Assembly (NCBI GenBank): GCA_910575405.1
Contig: CAJTER010000027.1
Coordinates: 1-36,638, forward strand
Source: Clostridia bacterium
GTDB lineage: Bacteria > Bacillota > Clostridia > Peptostreptococcales > Anaerovoracaceae
Direction: 5' to 3'
DNA: 36,638 nt
A program made the position numbers and the translations under genes. Positions 1 to 8,503 of this stretch are shown piece by piece. Position 1 is the stretch's first letter. The number at the start of each line of letters is the position of its first letter. The notes under the pieces were generated by a model. The model saw only the letters and a list, made by a program, of their open reading frames with translations, was not told the origin of the DNA and made no database searches.

Positions 1-45
1 GCATCTGCCCATAAAGAAAGTGTAAGGCTAAGTGCCACTTGATTT

Positions 46-101
46 CAAGTGGAAGTTGGGGAAAGACTAACTTCCACTTGCACCCCTTAGATGTGGAAGT
101 T
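46..101. repeat. Cluster of GTGGAAGTT repeats upstream of rplM
   Basis: The 9-mer GTGGAAGTT occurs at 49-57, inverted at 69-77, and again at 93-101. The first two copies lie in a perfect 12-bp inverted repeat (46-57 with 69-80, 11-nt loop). A competing 6-bp stem (35-40 with 47-52) uses part of the same left arm. The cluster ends about 40 bp before the rplM -35 box. It could be the terminator region of the gene to the left or an operator. No T-tract follows the stem, so a simple Rho-independent terminator is not convincing. Confidence 0.5.
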
Positions 102-142
102 AACTTTTCACTTCACAAGACTGACGAAATTTCAAAAAAACT

Positions 143-171
143 TTGACTTTCACACCAAAAGCGTGTAAAAT
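143..171 (+). promoter_or_regulatory. Sigma-A-type promoter of the rplM-rpsI operon
   Basis: A -35 box TTGACT (143-148), a 17-bp spacer and a -10 box TAAAAT (166-171) predict a transcript start near 178. An A-run just upstream of the -35 box could act as an UP element. This is the best promoter match before rplM and implies an untranslated leader of about 290 nt. Confidence 0.75.
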
Positions 172-177
172 ATTTCA

Positions 178-468
178 TGTCGCGCATACAGTGCGCCTTT
201 GCGCAGGCAGGATGGGAATCCGTCCGGGCAAACGCAGCTAAAAAGCTTTAGTTCGTCGAACAAGATGACGCGGCAGCATCATACAAACCGCACCATCCCA
301 GTAGACAGGGCCGAAAACGATGAAGCCCTAGCCCGTATCTTTGATACGGCGCGCAGGTCTCATGCAAGAAAATCATGCGCTTTAGCGCATAGATTTTTAC
401 TGCTGAAGCTCTAGCCCGTATCCTTGATGTGAGCAGGCAGCATCCCAGTAGGTAGAAAGGAAGAGTAA
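178..468 (+). promoter_or_regulatory. Long repeat-containing 5' leader of rplM, possible attenuator
   Basis: The leader has no convincing gene. It contains a 25-nt near-duplicate (321-345 and 404-428, two mismatches) and CATCCCAGTAG twice (294-304, 441-451). A 7-bp hairpin lies at 333-349. A second hairpin pairs 375-380 with 385-390 and is followed by a T-run (392-398), which resembles an intrinsic terminator inside the leader. Firmicutes are known to have an L13 leader RNA (autogenous control by the ribosomal protein) at this place, but a match to that family cannot be judged by eye. Attenuation is inferred from the hairpin plus T-run. Confidence 0.5.
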
Positions 469-897
469 ATGAGTTCATTTATCGCAAAGCCCCATGAAGT
501 TGAACGTAAATGGTACGTTGTAGACGCAGAGGGCAAGAACCTCGGAAGAATGGCTTCACAGGTTGCAGCTATCCTGAGAGGAAAAAACAAGCCGACCTAC
601 ACACCTCACGTTGACTGCGGAGATTACGTAATCATCGTCAACGCTGAAAAGGTAGAAGTAACCGGCAAGAAGAGAAAAGAAAAGATCTACAAGAGACACA
701 CCGGCTATCCGGGCGGTCTGAGAGAGATGACATTCGAGCAGTTAATGGAAAAGCATCCTACCGAGGTTGTAAGACATGCCATCAAGGGCATGATGCCAAA
801 TGGCAAGCTCGGCAGACAGATGTACAAGAAGTTAAAGGTTTATGCAGGTCCACAGCACGACCATGCGGCACAGAAGCCGGAAGCTTTGGAAATTTAG
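469..897 (+). CDS. rplM: 50S ribosomal protein L13
   Basis: L13 is an early-assembly protein of the large ribosomal subunit that binds 23S rRNA. The 142-residue product has the normal bacterial length. It shows hallmark segments: [16 protein letters not shown] near the N-terminus, the central [11 protein letters not shown], and the C-terminal [10 protein letters not shown] followed by [15 protein letters not shown]. The ATG follows a GAAAGGAAG ribosome binding site. The stop is 19 bp before rpsI, whose own Shine-Dalgarno (AGGGAGG) sits in that gap, so the two genes form the classic two-gene operon. Expression is driven by the promoter at 143-171 and passes through a long leader that probably adds control. 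Identification is secure. Confidence 0.98.
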   Translation: MSSFIAKPHEVERKWYVVDAEGKNLGRMASQVAAILRGKNKPTYTPHVDCGDYVIIVNAEKVEVTGKKRKEKIYKRHTGYPGGLREMTFEQLMEKHPTEVVRHAIKGMMPNGKLGRQMYKKLKVYAGPQHDHAAQKPEALEI

Positions 898-916
898 GGA
901 AGGGAGGAACTAAACA

Positions 917-1312
917 ATGGCAAAAACCCAATATTACGGAACAGGAAGAAGAAAGTCCTCAGTTGCTAGAGTTCGGTTAATCCCCGGTACTGGAAATGTA
1001 ACTGTAAACGGAAAAGCTCTGGACGATTACCTGGCAATGGAAATCGTAAAGAGAGAAGTAAAAAGACCTTTTGAAATCGCAGGCTGCGAAGGCAAGTTTG
1101 ACGTAATCGCCCTGGTAAACGGCGGCGGCTACACCGGACAGGCCGGAGCATTAAGACATGGAATTTCAAGAGCTTTATGCGAAGCGGACAGAGAAGCTTA
1201 CAGACCGGCACTGAAAGCCGCAGGCTTCCTGACAAGAGACTCACGTATGAAGGAAAGAAAGAAATACGGTCTCAAAAAAGCGAGAAGAGCAAGCCAGTTC
1301 TCCAAGAGATAA
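917..1312 (+). CDS. rpsI: 30S ribosomal protein S9
   Basis: S9 is a small-subunit head protein whose basic C-terminal tail reaches toward P-site tRNA. The 131-residue product begins with the typical [15 protein letters not shown] segment, contains [21 protein letters not shown] in its middle, and ends with [18 protein letters not shown], whose final SKR is the conserved tRNA-contacting terminus. It follows rplM by 19 bp and is closed by an intrinsic terminator at 1335-1365. Length and start are standard. Confidence 0.98.
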   Translation: MAKTQYYGTGRRKSSVARVRLIPGTGNVTVNGKALDDYLAMEIVKREVKRPFEIAGCEGKFDVIALVNGGGYTGQAGALRHGISRALCEADREAYRPALKAAGFLTRDSRMKERKKYGLKKARRASQFSKR

Positions 1313-1334
1313 AAAACTGCTTCTATGCGATAGA

Positions 1335-1365
1335 AAACCCACAGACATTGAGTTTGTGGGTTTTT
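1335..1365 (+). terminator. Rho-independent terminator after rpsI
   Basis: AAACCCACA pairs with TGTGGGTTT (1335-1343 with 1355-1363) and the stem runs into a T-tract. It ends the rplM-rpsI transcript. Confidence 0.85.
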
Positions 1366-1421
1366 CAGTGGGGGAATTGTGGTATACTTGTATTGCATTC
1401 AGCATGAATGGAGGTGGCGAT

Positions 1422-1676
1422 ATGTTTCCAAGGGTAGTACAGGTTATACCAATGTGGGATTATTCCATATATGTTTATTTTGAAGACGAAAAAATTGTAC
1501 ATTATGATATATCAAAGATGATCAAAAACGGGGCGCATCAGCTGCGTATGGAGGAGCAAACCGGTTCCATCGAAGCAGGCAAAAAAGCCGTTCTGATGGA
1601 AGGCAGGCTGGTACGGGGAAAACTGCAGGAAGGAGATATCTTTATGGCTCCTTGCCCTCCGGCAGCTGCGAAATGA
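1422..1676 (+). CDS. DUF2442-like small protein
   Basis: The 84-residue product opens with a pattern typical of the DUF2442 family: a hydrophobic strand (VVQVIPMWDY), a second strand with FEDEKIVHYD, and a following DISKMI helix. The family is small, often found near toxin-antitoxin or restriction genes, and has no established biochemical role. The start is set by GGAGGTGG (1410-1417) just before the ATG; a longer reading frame begins inside the rpsI terminator and is not credible. The last 35 nt overlap the end of the convergent EamA gene, so the C-terminus may be extended beyond the usual domain. Family assignment is moderate, function unknown. Confidence 0.65.
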   Translation: MFPRVVQVIPMWDYSIYVYFEDEKIVHYDISKMIKNGAHQLRMEEQTGSIEAGKKAVLMEGRLVRGKLQEGDIFMAPCPPAAAK

Positions 1677-2547
1677 TGAAGGCCGAAAACATGATCCCGC
1701 AGCCCACCAGCTCGCGGCTGGACATACTTTCCCCTAGGAAGAGTCCCCCGCAGACAGCGGCAAAGACGGATTCCAGGCTCATGATGATGGCGGCAAGGGC
1801 AGGCGGCGTATACCTCTGACCCACGATCTGAAGGGTGAAAGCAATACTCACCTCCAGAATGGCTACGTAGAGGATGGGAACCGCGCAGTCCAGGAGTGCC
1901 TGCAGCTCGATTGTTTCAAAGAAAAGAGCCGTAATTCCCGACAGGAGCCCGGCAAGCATGAACATGAGAAAGGAAAGCTTGATGGAACCCACCCGTTCCG
2001 CAAAGTGATCGATGATCAGGATCTGAAAGGAATAGGCCGCCGCGCAGCCGAGAACAAGGCCGTCCCCCAGATGGATGGAAAAGCCTTCCGTAATGCACAA
2101 AAGATAAAGACCTACCGTAGCCATGGCAATGCCGATCCAGGTCATGCGGCCCACCTTCTGCTTTAAAAACAGCATCAAAAGCGGCACGATGACAATGTCC
2201 ATGGCAGTGAGAAATCCTGCCTTTCCGGCTGTCGTATAGACGATGCCCACCTGCTGCAGCGAACCGGCGGCAAAATTCGCAAGCCCCCCAAGAACGCCGC
2301 CCAGCAGCAAAGTTTTATCGGAAAAGGGCGTGATCTCCTTTGGTGCGGAGCGCTTTTCGTTGCTCAGGCTAATCACCCAGATGACAGGCAGCAGGGCCAG
2401 TGCTCCCAGACAAAAGCGGACAAAACTGAAGGTAAAGGGCCCCACATAATCCATTCCCACCTTCTGAAAAATAAAGGCAGAGCCCCAGATGAGCGACGCC
2501 AGGAGCAGGCACAGTTCCCCTTTGAATCTATTTGTCTCTATTTTCAT
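1642..2547 (-). CDS. EamA/DMT-family permease
   Basis: The 301-residue inner-membrane protein has about ten hydrophobic helices arranged as two EamA repeats. The N-terminal repeat has the typical LIWGSAFIFQKVGMDYVGPF stretch; the second repeat has SLESVFAAVCGGLFLGE. Members export metabolites or amino acids, but substrate cannot be read from sequence. It shares blocks such as LQQVGIVYTTAGKAGF with the permease at 24191-25168, so the two are paralogues. It is transcribed divergently from pbuX across 177 bp. That gap holds a half-match (CCAAT at 2632-2636) to the operator-like element seen at the LysR and MocR loci. Confidence 0.88.
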   Translation of the reverse strand: MKIETNRFKGELCLLLASLIWGSAFIFQKVGMDYVGPFTFSFVRFCLGALALLPVIWVISLSNEKRSAPKEITPFSDKTLLLGGVLGGLANFAAGSLQQVGIVYTTAGKAGFLTAMDIVIVPLLMLFLKQKVGRMTWIGIAMATVGLYLLCITEGFSIHLGDGLVLGCAAAYSFQILIIDHFAERVGSIKLSFLMFMLAGLLSGITALFFETIELQALLDCAVPILYVAILEVSIAFTLQIVGQRYTPPALAAIIMSLESVFAAVCGGLFLGESMSSRELVGCGIMFSAFIISQLPEGKEP

Positions 2548-2686
2548 ATCGCGATCCTTTCATTATGTAATGCTTCCGTGAAATATGACCGTTGCATTGA
2601 CGTTCAAACTGTGATTTAATTAAAGTATAAACCAATACTGATTTTTAATTTGACCTAAGCGGTCGGCAGATCACACATATCAAAAG

Positions 2687-2692
2687 TATAAT
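2687..2692 (+). promoter_or_regulatory. Probable -10 box of pbuX-xpt
   Basis: A perfect TATAAT lies about 30 bp before the pbuX start. The TTGACC at 2650-2655 is too far away (31 bp) to be its -35 box and nothing better lies at 17 bp, so the promoter may need an activator. The sequence GAACGAAC just downstream (from 2700) faintly recalls half of a PurR box. No purine riboswitch consensus is seen. Confidence 0.4.
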
Positions 2693-2724
2693 ACAAAAAG
2701 AACGAACAAGGAAGAAAATTATTT

Positions 2725-4086
2725 ATGGAAAAGCAAAATTGCAGTGTAGCTAACATTTATCAGCTCAACGGACGCGTCCCGGTTCTGAAGGCCATTCCCT
2801 TTGGAATCCAGCATATTTTAGCCATGTTTGTGGCCAATCTGACCCCCATTACCATCATAGCGGCGGCAGGGGGACTTTCCCAGAACGAAATAGCAGTTTT
2901 ACTGCAAAACGCCATGTTTATCGCGGGGATCGCCACCCTGATCCAGCTCTACCCGGTATGGAAGGTAGGCTCAGGACTTCCTATTGTAATGGGCGTCAGC
3001 TTTACCTTTGTTACTGTACTCAGCACCATTGCTGCCAACTACGGTTATCCGACGGTAATCGGCAGTGTCTTGATTGGCGGCCTATTTGAAGGGACCTTAG
3101 GCCTTCTGGCCAAATACTGGCGGAAAATAATCGCCCCTATCGTGGCGGCCTCTGTGGTAACGGCCATCGGATTTTCCCTCTTTGCGGTAGGAGCCAGATC
3201 CTTTGGCGGCGGATACGCGGATGATTTTGGTTCCGGGGAAAATCTGCTGCTGGGAGCGCTGACCTTGCTGGTCTGCCTCCTTTGGAACTGTCTGGTAAAG
3301 GGATATTTGAGGCAGCTTTCCGTATTAGCAGGCTTGATTGTCGGATACATAGCGGCCATTTTTATGGGCAAAGTGGAGCTGTCGTCTATTTTGGCCGGAG
3401 GCTTTATTTCCCTGCCCAAAATACTTCCTTATGTGCCGGAGTTTAATATCGGGGCTATTTTGTCGGTCTGCATTATCTACCTGGTATCAGCGGCAGAAAC
3501 CATAGGCGATACATCGGCTCTGGTGTCCAGCGGATTGAACAGGGAAATCAAGGAGCGGGAAATATCCGGCTCTTTAGGCTGCGACGGATACTCTTCTGCG
3601 CTGGCTTCTCTACTGGGCTGCCCGCCGGTGACTTCCTTTTCACAGAATGTGGGGCTGGTTGCCATGACAAAGGTGGTAAACCGCTTTACCATTATGACAG
3701 GTGCTTTATGCATGATCCTTGCGGGATTGCTTCCTCCTGTAGGCAACTTTTTCGCATCGCTTCCTGAATCCGTATTAGGCGGGTGCACCATTATGATGTT
3801 CGGCACGATTCTGACCTCTGGGATGCAGATGATCGCAAAGGCCGGCTTTACCCAGAGAAACATCACCATCGCGGCGCTCTCCTTATCCATAGGTATTGGC
3901 TTTACCACTACCAGCGAAATCGGACTTTGGCACATCTTCCCGCAAGTGGTTCAATCCGTATTTTCCGCCAACGTAGTCGCCGTTGTATTTGTAGCATCCA
4001 TTATTTTGAATCTGGTTTTACCTGAAAACATGGAAGTTGATAAAATAAAAGAATCGTTTGAGCAAGGGAAAGGAACAGGACAATGA
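2725..4086 (+). CDS. pbuX: Xanthine/uracil permease (NCS2 family)
   Basis: This 453-residue polytopic membrane protein belongs to the nucleobase:cation symporter-2 family. It shows the N-terminal [18 protein letters not shown] segment (QH motif) and the NCS2 signature [19 protein letters not shown], with the preceding [12 protein letters not shown] that supplies substrate-binding residues in the family. It is followed immediately by xpt (stop and start overlap by 4 bp), the classic xanthine import and salvage pair, which makes xanthine the likely substrate. The start follows AAGGAAG. The NCS2 assignment is secure; the substrate is inferred from the neighbour. Confidence 0.93.
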   Translation: MEKQNCSVANIYQLNGRVPVLKAIPFGIQHILAMFVANLTPITIIAAAGGLSQNEIAVLLQNAMFIAGIATLIQLYPVWKVGSGLPIVMGVSFTFVTVLSTIAANYGYPTVIGSVLIGGLFEGTLGLLAKYWRKIIAPIVAASVVTAIGFSLFAVGARSFGGGYADDFGSGENLLLGALTLLVCLLWNCLVKGYLRQLSVLAGLIVGYIAAIFMGKVELSSILAGGFISLPKILPYVPEFNIGAILSVCIIYLVSAAETIGDTSALVSSGLNREIKEREISGSLGCDGYSSALASLLGCPPVTSFSQNVGLVAMTKVVNRFTIMTGALCMILAGLLPPVGNFFASLPESVLGGCTIMMFGTILTSGMQMIAKAGFTQRNITIAALSLSIGIGFTTTSEIGLWHIFPQVVQSVFSANVVAVVFVASIILNLVLPENMEVDKIKESFEQGKGTGQ

Positions 4087-4667
4087 ATTTTTTGGAGGAA
4101 AAAATAGCAAAAGAAGGTACTGTAAAAGAAGGAAATGTATTAAAGGTGGATAATTTTCTCAACCACCAGATGGATATTCCGCTGTTTAATGAAATGGGAA
4201 AAGAATGGAAGCGCCGCTTTGCGGGAAAGCCCATCAACAAAATTCTCACCATCGAAGCTTCCGGCATCGGCATCGCCTGCATCGCGGCCCAGCAATTTGA
4301 CGTACCTGTTGTATTTGCCAAAAAAGCAAAAAGCATCAACATCGAAGGCGAAGTGTACGTGGCAGAGGTGGAGTCTTTCACACACAAATGCAAGAATCAG
4401 GTCATTGTGGCAGAAAAGTTTTTAACTCCCCAGGATCATGTTTTAATTATCGACGATTTTCTGGCCAATGGTTACGCTCTCCAGGGCCTAATTCAAATCG
4501 TACAGTCTGCAGGAGCAACTGTGGAAGGTATTGGAATTGCCATTGAAAAGGGCTTTCAGCCCGGCGGGAGAGTCATACGGAACCTGGGCTATCAGCTGGA
4601 ATCCCTGGCAATCGTGGAAGCCATGGACTGGAAGACCGGCGCTATTACCTTTCGGGAGCAGGGATAG
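4083..4667 (+). CDS. xpt: Xanthine phosphoribosyltransferase
   Basis: Xpt converts xanthine and PRPP to XMP in the cytoplasm. The 194-residue product has the family length. It shows [17 protein letters not shown] in the early part and the PRPP-binding loop [14 protein letters not shown], where the Xpt family has ANG in place of the usual TG. The C-terminal [11 protein letters not shown] is also typical. The ATG overlaps the pbuX stop (ATGA), implying translational coupling. Together the pair imports and traps xanthine. Confidence 0.96.
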   Translation: MNFLEEKIAKEGTVKEGNVLKVDNFLNHQMDIPLFNEMGKEWKRRFAGKPINKILTIEASGIGIACIAAQQFDVPVVFAKKAKSINIEGEVYVAEVESFTHKCKNQVIVAEKFLTPQDHVLIIDDFLANGYALQGLIQIVQSAGATVEGIGIAIEKGFQPGGRVIRNLGYQLESLAIVEAMDWKTGAITFREQG

Positions 4668-4778
4668 GGTGAAATGAAAGTCTCCCAATTTTTCGAGGGA
4701 GGATTTTATATATAAGTTCAGAATAGGATGGCAAACAACAAATCGTTAAATCATCAAAAGTCAAAGGAGGAGCAAAAC

Positions 4779-5252
4779 GTGTTCAGAGAAATGAGACTGA
4801 AAGAAGACAACCAGCTGTCAAAGGAAGAAGCTTTGAAAATGCTGAAAGAAGCGCCTTATGGCATTCTGGCGCTGGAGGGCGACGACAAGTACCCCTATGC
4901 GGTGCCAATAAATTATGCTTTGGAAGATAACAAAATATATTTTCACGGCGCGGTAGAAGGCCACAAGGTTGATGCCGCGAAGAGGAACGAAAAGGTTTCA
5001 TTCTGCGTAGTCACTCAGGCAGACATCGTTCCGGAAGCTTACAACTGCCTTTATCTCAGTGCAATCGTCTTTGGAAAAATCCGCATTATCACGGACGAAG
5101 CCGAAAAGCGCAAAGCACTGGAGCAGATTATCGCCAAATATTCCAAGGGATTTGAAGAGGGCGGCCAGGCCTATATGAAAGCCTCCTGGGAGGAGGTCAT
5201 GACCTTTGTCATGGACATTGAGCACATAACAGGAAAAAAAGGAACACCATAA
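4779..5252 (+). CDS. Nim-like pyridoxamine 5'-phosphate oxidase family protein
   Basis: The 157-residue protein fits the flavin-binding split-barrel family that includes NimA nitroimidazole reductases. Visible signs are the N-terminal FREMR segment, APYGILALEGDDKYPYAVPINYA, and YFHGAVEGHKVDA, whose His region contacts cofactor in Nim proteins. I choose the GTG at 4779 because a perfect AAAGGAGG (4763-4770) lies 8 nt upstream and FREMR is where family members begin; the frame could extend to an ATG at 4728 without a good ribosome site. The gene stands alone and ends at a strong terminator. A second, diverged member lies at 10730-11200. Actual drug reduction is not shown. Confidence 0.85.
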   Translation: MFREMRLKEDNQLSKEEALKMLKEAPYGILALEGDDKYPYAVPINYALEDNKIYFHGAVEGHKVDAAKRNEKVSFCVVTQADIVPEAYNCLYLSAIVFGKIRIITDEAEKRKALEQIIAKYSKGFEEGGQAYMKASWEEVMTFVMDIEHITGKKGTP

Positions 5253-5256
5253 AGAG

Positions 5257-5300
5257 AATGTGAACTTGCCAGGACATGCAATTGGCAAGTTCACATTTTT
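5257..5300 (+). terminator. Rho-independent terminator after the Nim-like gene
   Basis: A perfect 15-bp stem (5257-5271 with 5283-5297) with an 11-nt loop runs into a T-tract. It also separates this gene from the convergent restriction gene. Confidence 0.9.
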
Positions 5301-5323
5301 TATAGTATGTTAATCACTGGAAG

Positions 5324-6637
5324 CTACCAGCCAGAAGCCTGTCGCTCTGCCGTCAGCTCCAGCATCCAACTGACCCAGCGGCTGATCGTAGAAGCGCGCC
5401 GCTGGTATGTACTGCCGCTTTCCACCTTGTAAAGCCCGGAGCTTCGCATGATCTCCACAATGGTCTCCGTACCCGGCATGTAACCCGTTTCCAGGCAGAT
5501 TGCCAGAACCTCCCGAAAGGGCCGGTGCCCCAGAATGGCCCGGCAGAATGCCAGCTGCCGCTGTCGGTAGCCTAGCCTCAAAATGCGCTTTCCCTCGGGG
5601 GTCAGAAAATAAACAGGCTTTCGCCCTTCCTCATAGCGGCGATCCGCAAGCCCCAGATAGCGGGCCGCATCCGTATAATAGTTGGTCTGGCGCATATCAA
5701 AGGCGTACTGCTCCGTTACCTGCTCCTTGCTCAAATCCTGCTGATCCAGCAACTCGCACAAGTTGATGATCCGCTCAAATTCGTTGGCCTGGGGAAAGGG
5801 AACCTCTGGCTCCGGCGCAGGCACAGTGGCCCTGGCAGCCTCCCGCAGATCGGAGAGCCGCAGACGGGTATCCTCAATGGAGTAACGTTTGTGCTGCACC
5901 AGAGTCAGGGAGTTGTAGGAGTCCGCATCTTCAAAGGAATATTCGTACAGGCGGAAAATCCCATTGGAATAGACCAGAAAAACGGGGCGGACCTTTTTCG
6001 TAACCCGGGAATTCCAGAGGTGAAAGGGATAGTAGAGCTGCCGCACCAGAAAATCCTCGGACAAATCCCGCTTGGCCTCTATCAGTGCAAGGCTCTCAGC
6101 GCCTTCAAACGCAGCGTCGATTTCAATCTGGGCATTATTTACCGATATCCGTACCGGCTGCCCGGAATTGCAGTTTTGAATATAAAAGTCAAAGGCACCC
6201 GAGCCCATGCGTCCCGAAACCGTAGGATGCAAAGCTTCCTCCCCCAGAAAATCGGACAGAATGCCCGAGGCCAGGGCGCAGTTTATGGCAATGGCTTCGC
6301 TGGGGATGCTGCCTGCATCCAGACTTTGGAGGGAAGCGGGAAGAAAGGCGCGGGATATAGGATTAGCCGAAGGCTGGAAGGGCTCATAAGCTTCAAAATG
6401 GGAAAGCACGTATTCGCTGCGGGAAAGGGGAAGAATGGCGAGCCGGTGTTTCTGGAAAATCTGGGGCAGATTGATGCGATGGTCGAATTTGGCCATCAGC
6501 CGGGGCTCCCGGTATTCCTTAATCTGAGAGGCGGAAATAAGAAAACGCCCGTCAGCTTTGATATGGGATAAAATATCGTAGCGATCAAACAAAGCTTCCC
6601 AGGCCTTATCATTTTTGCTTTTTTGCTGCTTACTCAT
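5324..6637 (-). CDS. Probable type II restriction endonuclease paired with the Dam-type methylase
   Basis: The 437-residue protein is encoded directly after a Dam-type methylase, with the start ATG overlapping the methylase stop by 8 bp, as expected for a restriction-modification pair. A PD-(D/E)XK nuclease core is visible: D174 in IEID followed by E187-A-K189 in ALIEAKRD, then a helix with Q200. The C-terminal third (about 285-350) looks like a winged-helix DNA-binding region. At 437 residues it is much longer than the roughly 290-residue DpnII/MboI enzymes, and I see no sequence resemblance to them, so it represents another endonuclease family. Nuclease role is inferred from the motif and the operon; cleavage specificity is unknown. 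Confidence 0.7.
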   Translation of the reverse strand: MSKQQKSKNDKAWEALFDRYDILSHIKADGRFLISASQIKEYREPRLMAKFDHRINLPQIFQKHRLAILPLSRSEYVLSHFEAYEPFQPSANPISRAFLPASLQSLDAGSIPSEAIAINCALASGILSDFLGEEALHPTVSGRMGSGAFDFYIQNCNSGQPVRISVNNAQIEIDAAFEGAESLALIEAKRDLSEDFLVRQLYYPFHLWNSRVTKKVRPVFLVYSNGIFRLYEYSFEDADSYNSLTLVQHKRYSIEDTRLRLSDLREAARATVPAPEPEVPFPQANEFERIINLCELLDQQDLSKEQVTEQYAFDMRQTNYYTDAARYLGLADRRYEEGRKPVYFLTPEGKRILRLGYRQRQLAFCRAILGHRPFREVLAICLETGYMPGTETIVEIMRSSGLYKVESGSTYQRRASTISRWVSWMLELTAERQASGW

Positions 6638-7466
6638 AATTTCTCACCACAACCTCATCCACCTGGCCCCGCCGGGAAGCCTTGGAATTGATGGCTCGCT
6701 TTGCCTTTACTGTCGTAATGTTATAGCCATCGTACTGCTCCAGGATAAACTCGGTGGCCGAATTGGAAAGCATGAATTTGATTCCCCGCCGGTCCAGCTC
6801 ATCGCAGCACTCCCGCAGCCGAATCTGCTCGTTCTGGTCAAAGCCTCCCCTTGAATAGCCGGTAAAATTGGCGGTCACGGAAACCGGATCATAAGGCGGA
6901 TCCAGATACACGAAGGTATGGGAGGGGATTTCGGCCAGAACTTCTGCGTAATCGGTGCTGCTGAAGAAAATCTGCGCCTGCTGGAAATACTGGCTCACTG
7001 CTGTCAGAGCCGGAGCGTTGACGATGTTGGGTTTTTTGTAATTGCCAAAGGGCGTGTTGAATTCGCCGGAATTGTTGACCCGAAAGAGACCGTTGTAGCA
7101 GGTCTTGTTGAGGTAAATGATGCGGGCAGCCCTCTGGACTTTGCTCAGCTGCCGGTACTGCTCTTTGTTTCTGTCCCAGTCGCGCACCTGATAAAAATGA
7201 TCCTTTTCATTGGGGTGCTGGGCCAAAGCTTCGATCAGATCTTCCACATTGTCGCGAATGATCTGATAAACGTCCATCAGATCCGAATTGATATCGTTGA
7301 TATAGGCAACCTCGGGCTGCAGCTTAAACAAAACAGCGCCTCCCCCCAGGAAGGGCTCACAATAAGACGTGATCTCCTTGGGAAATAAAGGCGTTAAATC
7401 CTGCAAAAGCTGGCGTTTTCCGCCAACCCATTTTACAATCGGCGCAACCAGGGCGTTCCTGCGCAT
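6630..7466 (-). CDS. Dam-family DNA adenine-N6 methyltransferase
   Basis: The 278-residue enzyme transfers a methyl group from S-adenosylmethionine to adenine, probably in GATC. Motifs are complete: KWVGGKRQLL (residues 12-21), the SAM-binding EPFLGGGAV (37-45, FxGxG type), YINDIN, and the catalytic DPPY (189-192). The order is that of class alpha (Dam, DpnM), and many blocks (VQRAARIIYLN, YNGLFRVN, PFGNYK) resemble DpnM. The ATG at 7466 is chosen because it has an AGAGAGG site; a GTG at 7526 sits almost at the predicted transcript start and has none. It heads the restriction-modification operon. GATC specificity is inferred from similarity. Confidence 0.92.
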   Translation of the reverse strand: MRRNALVAPIVKWVGGKRQLLQDLTPLFPKEITSYCEPFLGGGAVLFKLQPEVAYINDINSDLMDVYQIIRDNVEDLIEALAQHPNEKDHFYQVRDWDRNKEQYRQLSKVQRAARIIYLNKTCYNGLFRVNNSGEFNTPFGNYKKPNIVNAPALTAVSQYFQQAQIFFSSTDYAEVLAEIPSHTFVYLDPPYDPVSVTANFTGYSRGGFDQNEQIRLRECCDELDRRGIKFMLSNSATEFILEQYDGYNITTVKAKRAINSKASRRGQVDEVVVRNYE

Positions 7467-7538
7467 AGTCGGTGATCCTCTCTTTCTGGTACATAGTGCA
7501 CTGTTTCCTGTAAATCCGGGCAGCACACTAATGCATTT

Positions 7539-7567
7539 ATTTTACCATATTGGCGGACCGGCTTCAA
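7539..7567 (-). promoter_or_regulatory. Promoter of the restriction-modification operon
   Basis: On the minus strand, a -35 TTGAAG (7562-7567), a 17-bp spacer and an extended -10 TGGTAAAAT (TAAAAT at 7539-7544) are present. The -35 lies in the last codons of the upstream lysR-type gene. The predicted start near 7532 leaves a 66-nt leader before the ATG at 7466, with a GATC site in it close to the ribosome site. Confidence 0.65.
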
Positions 7568-8472
7568 TGAGAACCTTGCGCAGAATCCTGATTTAGACAG
7601 AGCTGGATGAACAGCTCCATCAGGGGACTGACCCACTTATTTTTGTGGTGGGCACAGACTGCTGCAATCTGGCGGGCTGCAAGGCCGGGGGAAGTGGGGA
7701 TACTGCAGAGCCTGCCATCCTCCAACTCATCCCGAACGGTAAAAGTGGGGAGAAAGGAAATTCCCATATCGTTTTCTACCAGATTTTTAATGGTGGGAAT
7801 GCTCCAAAGCTCAATGGTGTGGCCTAGAGTAATCCTGTGTTCTTTCAAATACTGCTCAAAAATCTGCCGGAAAATGCAATTTGGCTCATCAATGAGAAAG
7901 GGCACATCCAGATGGCGATCCGGCGTTATAAAGTCGGGAAAGGATTCCTTTGTGGAAGGAGAGGCAACAAGGCTCAGGGAACATGTTTCGATTTCGTGAC
8001 AGATAAGGGAATTCTGGTTTCCATTTACATCCTCATAATAAACGCCCAGATCAACGCTGCCGCTGATTAAAGCGTCACGGGCTTCATAGCAGTTCATGGA
8101 ACGGAGAACCAGTTTTGCCTGGGGAGCCTTTTCGCGAAACCTTTTCAGAACAGAGGGAATCCGGTAGCAGAGCTGGGTTTCCGCTGCGGCAAGGGTCAGG
8201 GTGCCCTCCAGCTGCTGCAGACTGGCGTTGAGATTTCTTAGCTTTGCTACGGACAGCAGCACGTCCTGAGCATAAGGCACCAGTTCTTTTCCGGCAGGCG
8301 ACAGAACCATCTGCCGACCGATTTTTTCAAAAAGCTTCATGGAAAGCTCCGCTTCCAGCTGCTGTATCTGAACGGTAATGGCAGGAAGCGTGTAATTCAA
8401 AAGACCGGCTGCCTTTGAAAAGCTGCCCTCCTGCACGATGGTCAAAAACGTATTTAAATGCTTTAGCTCCAT
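7564..8472 (-). CDS. LysR-family transcriptional regulator
   Basis: The 302-residue protein has the standard LysR layout: an N-terminal winged helix-turn-helix (residues 3-62; FLTIVQEGSFSKAAGLLNYT followed by IQQLEAELSMKLFEK) and a C-terminal periplasmic-binding-like effector domain (about 90-290). It is divergent from a LysE-type exporter gene with 106 bp between starts. In the family, such divergent pairs usually mean that the regulator activates the exporter in response to its substrate. Candidate sites lie in the gap at 8504-8554. The effector is not identifiable. Confidence 0.93.
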   Translation of the reverse strand: MELKHLNTFLTIVQEGSFSKAAGLLNYTLPAITVQIQQLEAELSMKLFEKIGRQMVLSPAGKELVPYAQDVLLSVAKLRNLNASLQQLEGTLTLAAAETQLCYRIPSVLKRFREKAPQAKLVLRSMNCYEARDALISGSVDLGVYYEDVNGNQNSLICHEIETCSLSLVASPSTKESFPDFITPDRHLDVPFLIDEPNCIFRQIFEQYLKEHRITLGHTIELWSIPTIKNLVENDMGISFLPTFTVRDELEDGRLCSIPTSPGLAARQIAAVCAHHKNKWVSPLMELFIQLCLNQDSAQGSH

Positions 8473-8503
8473 AAGACTTGCCCTCTACTTAAAAATAATT
8501 TAA

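Noticed and set aside
2548-2724. Purine riboswitch before pbuX-xpt
   Set aside because: This gene pair often has one, but the conserved core (loop-loop GGTAT and CCGTAAAT-type segments) is not present in the 177-bp gap.
5891-6571. 226-codon plus-strand frame inside the restriction gene
   Set aside because: It is antisense to a gene with a clear nuclease motif and operon link, has no ribosome site and no recognizable domain.
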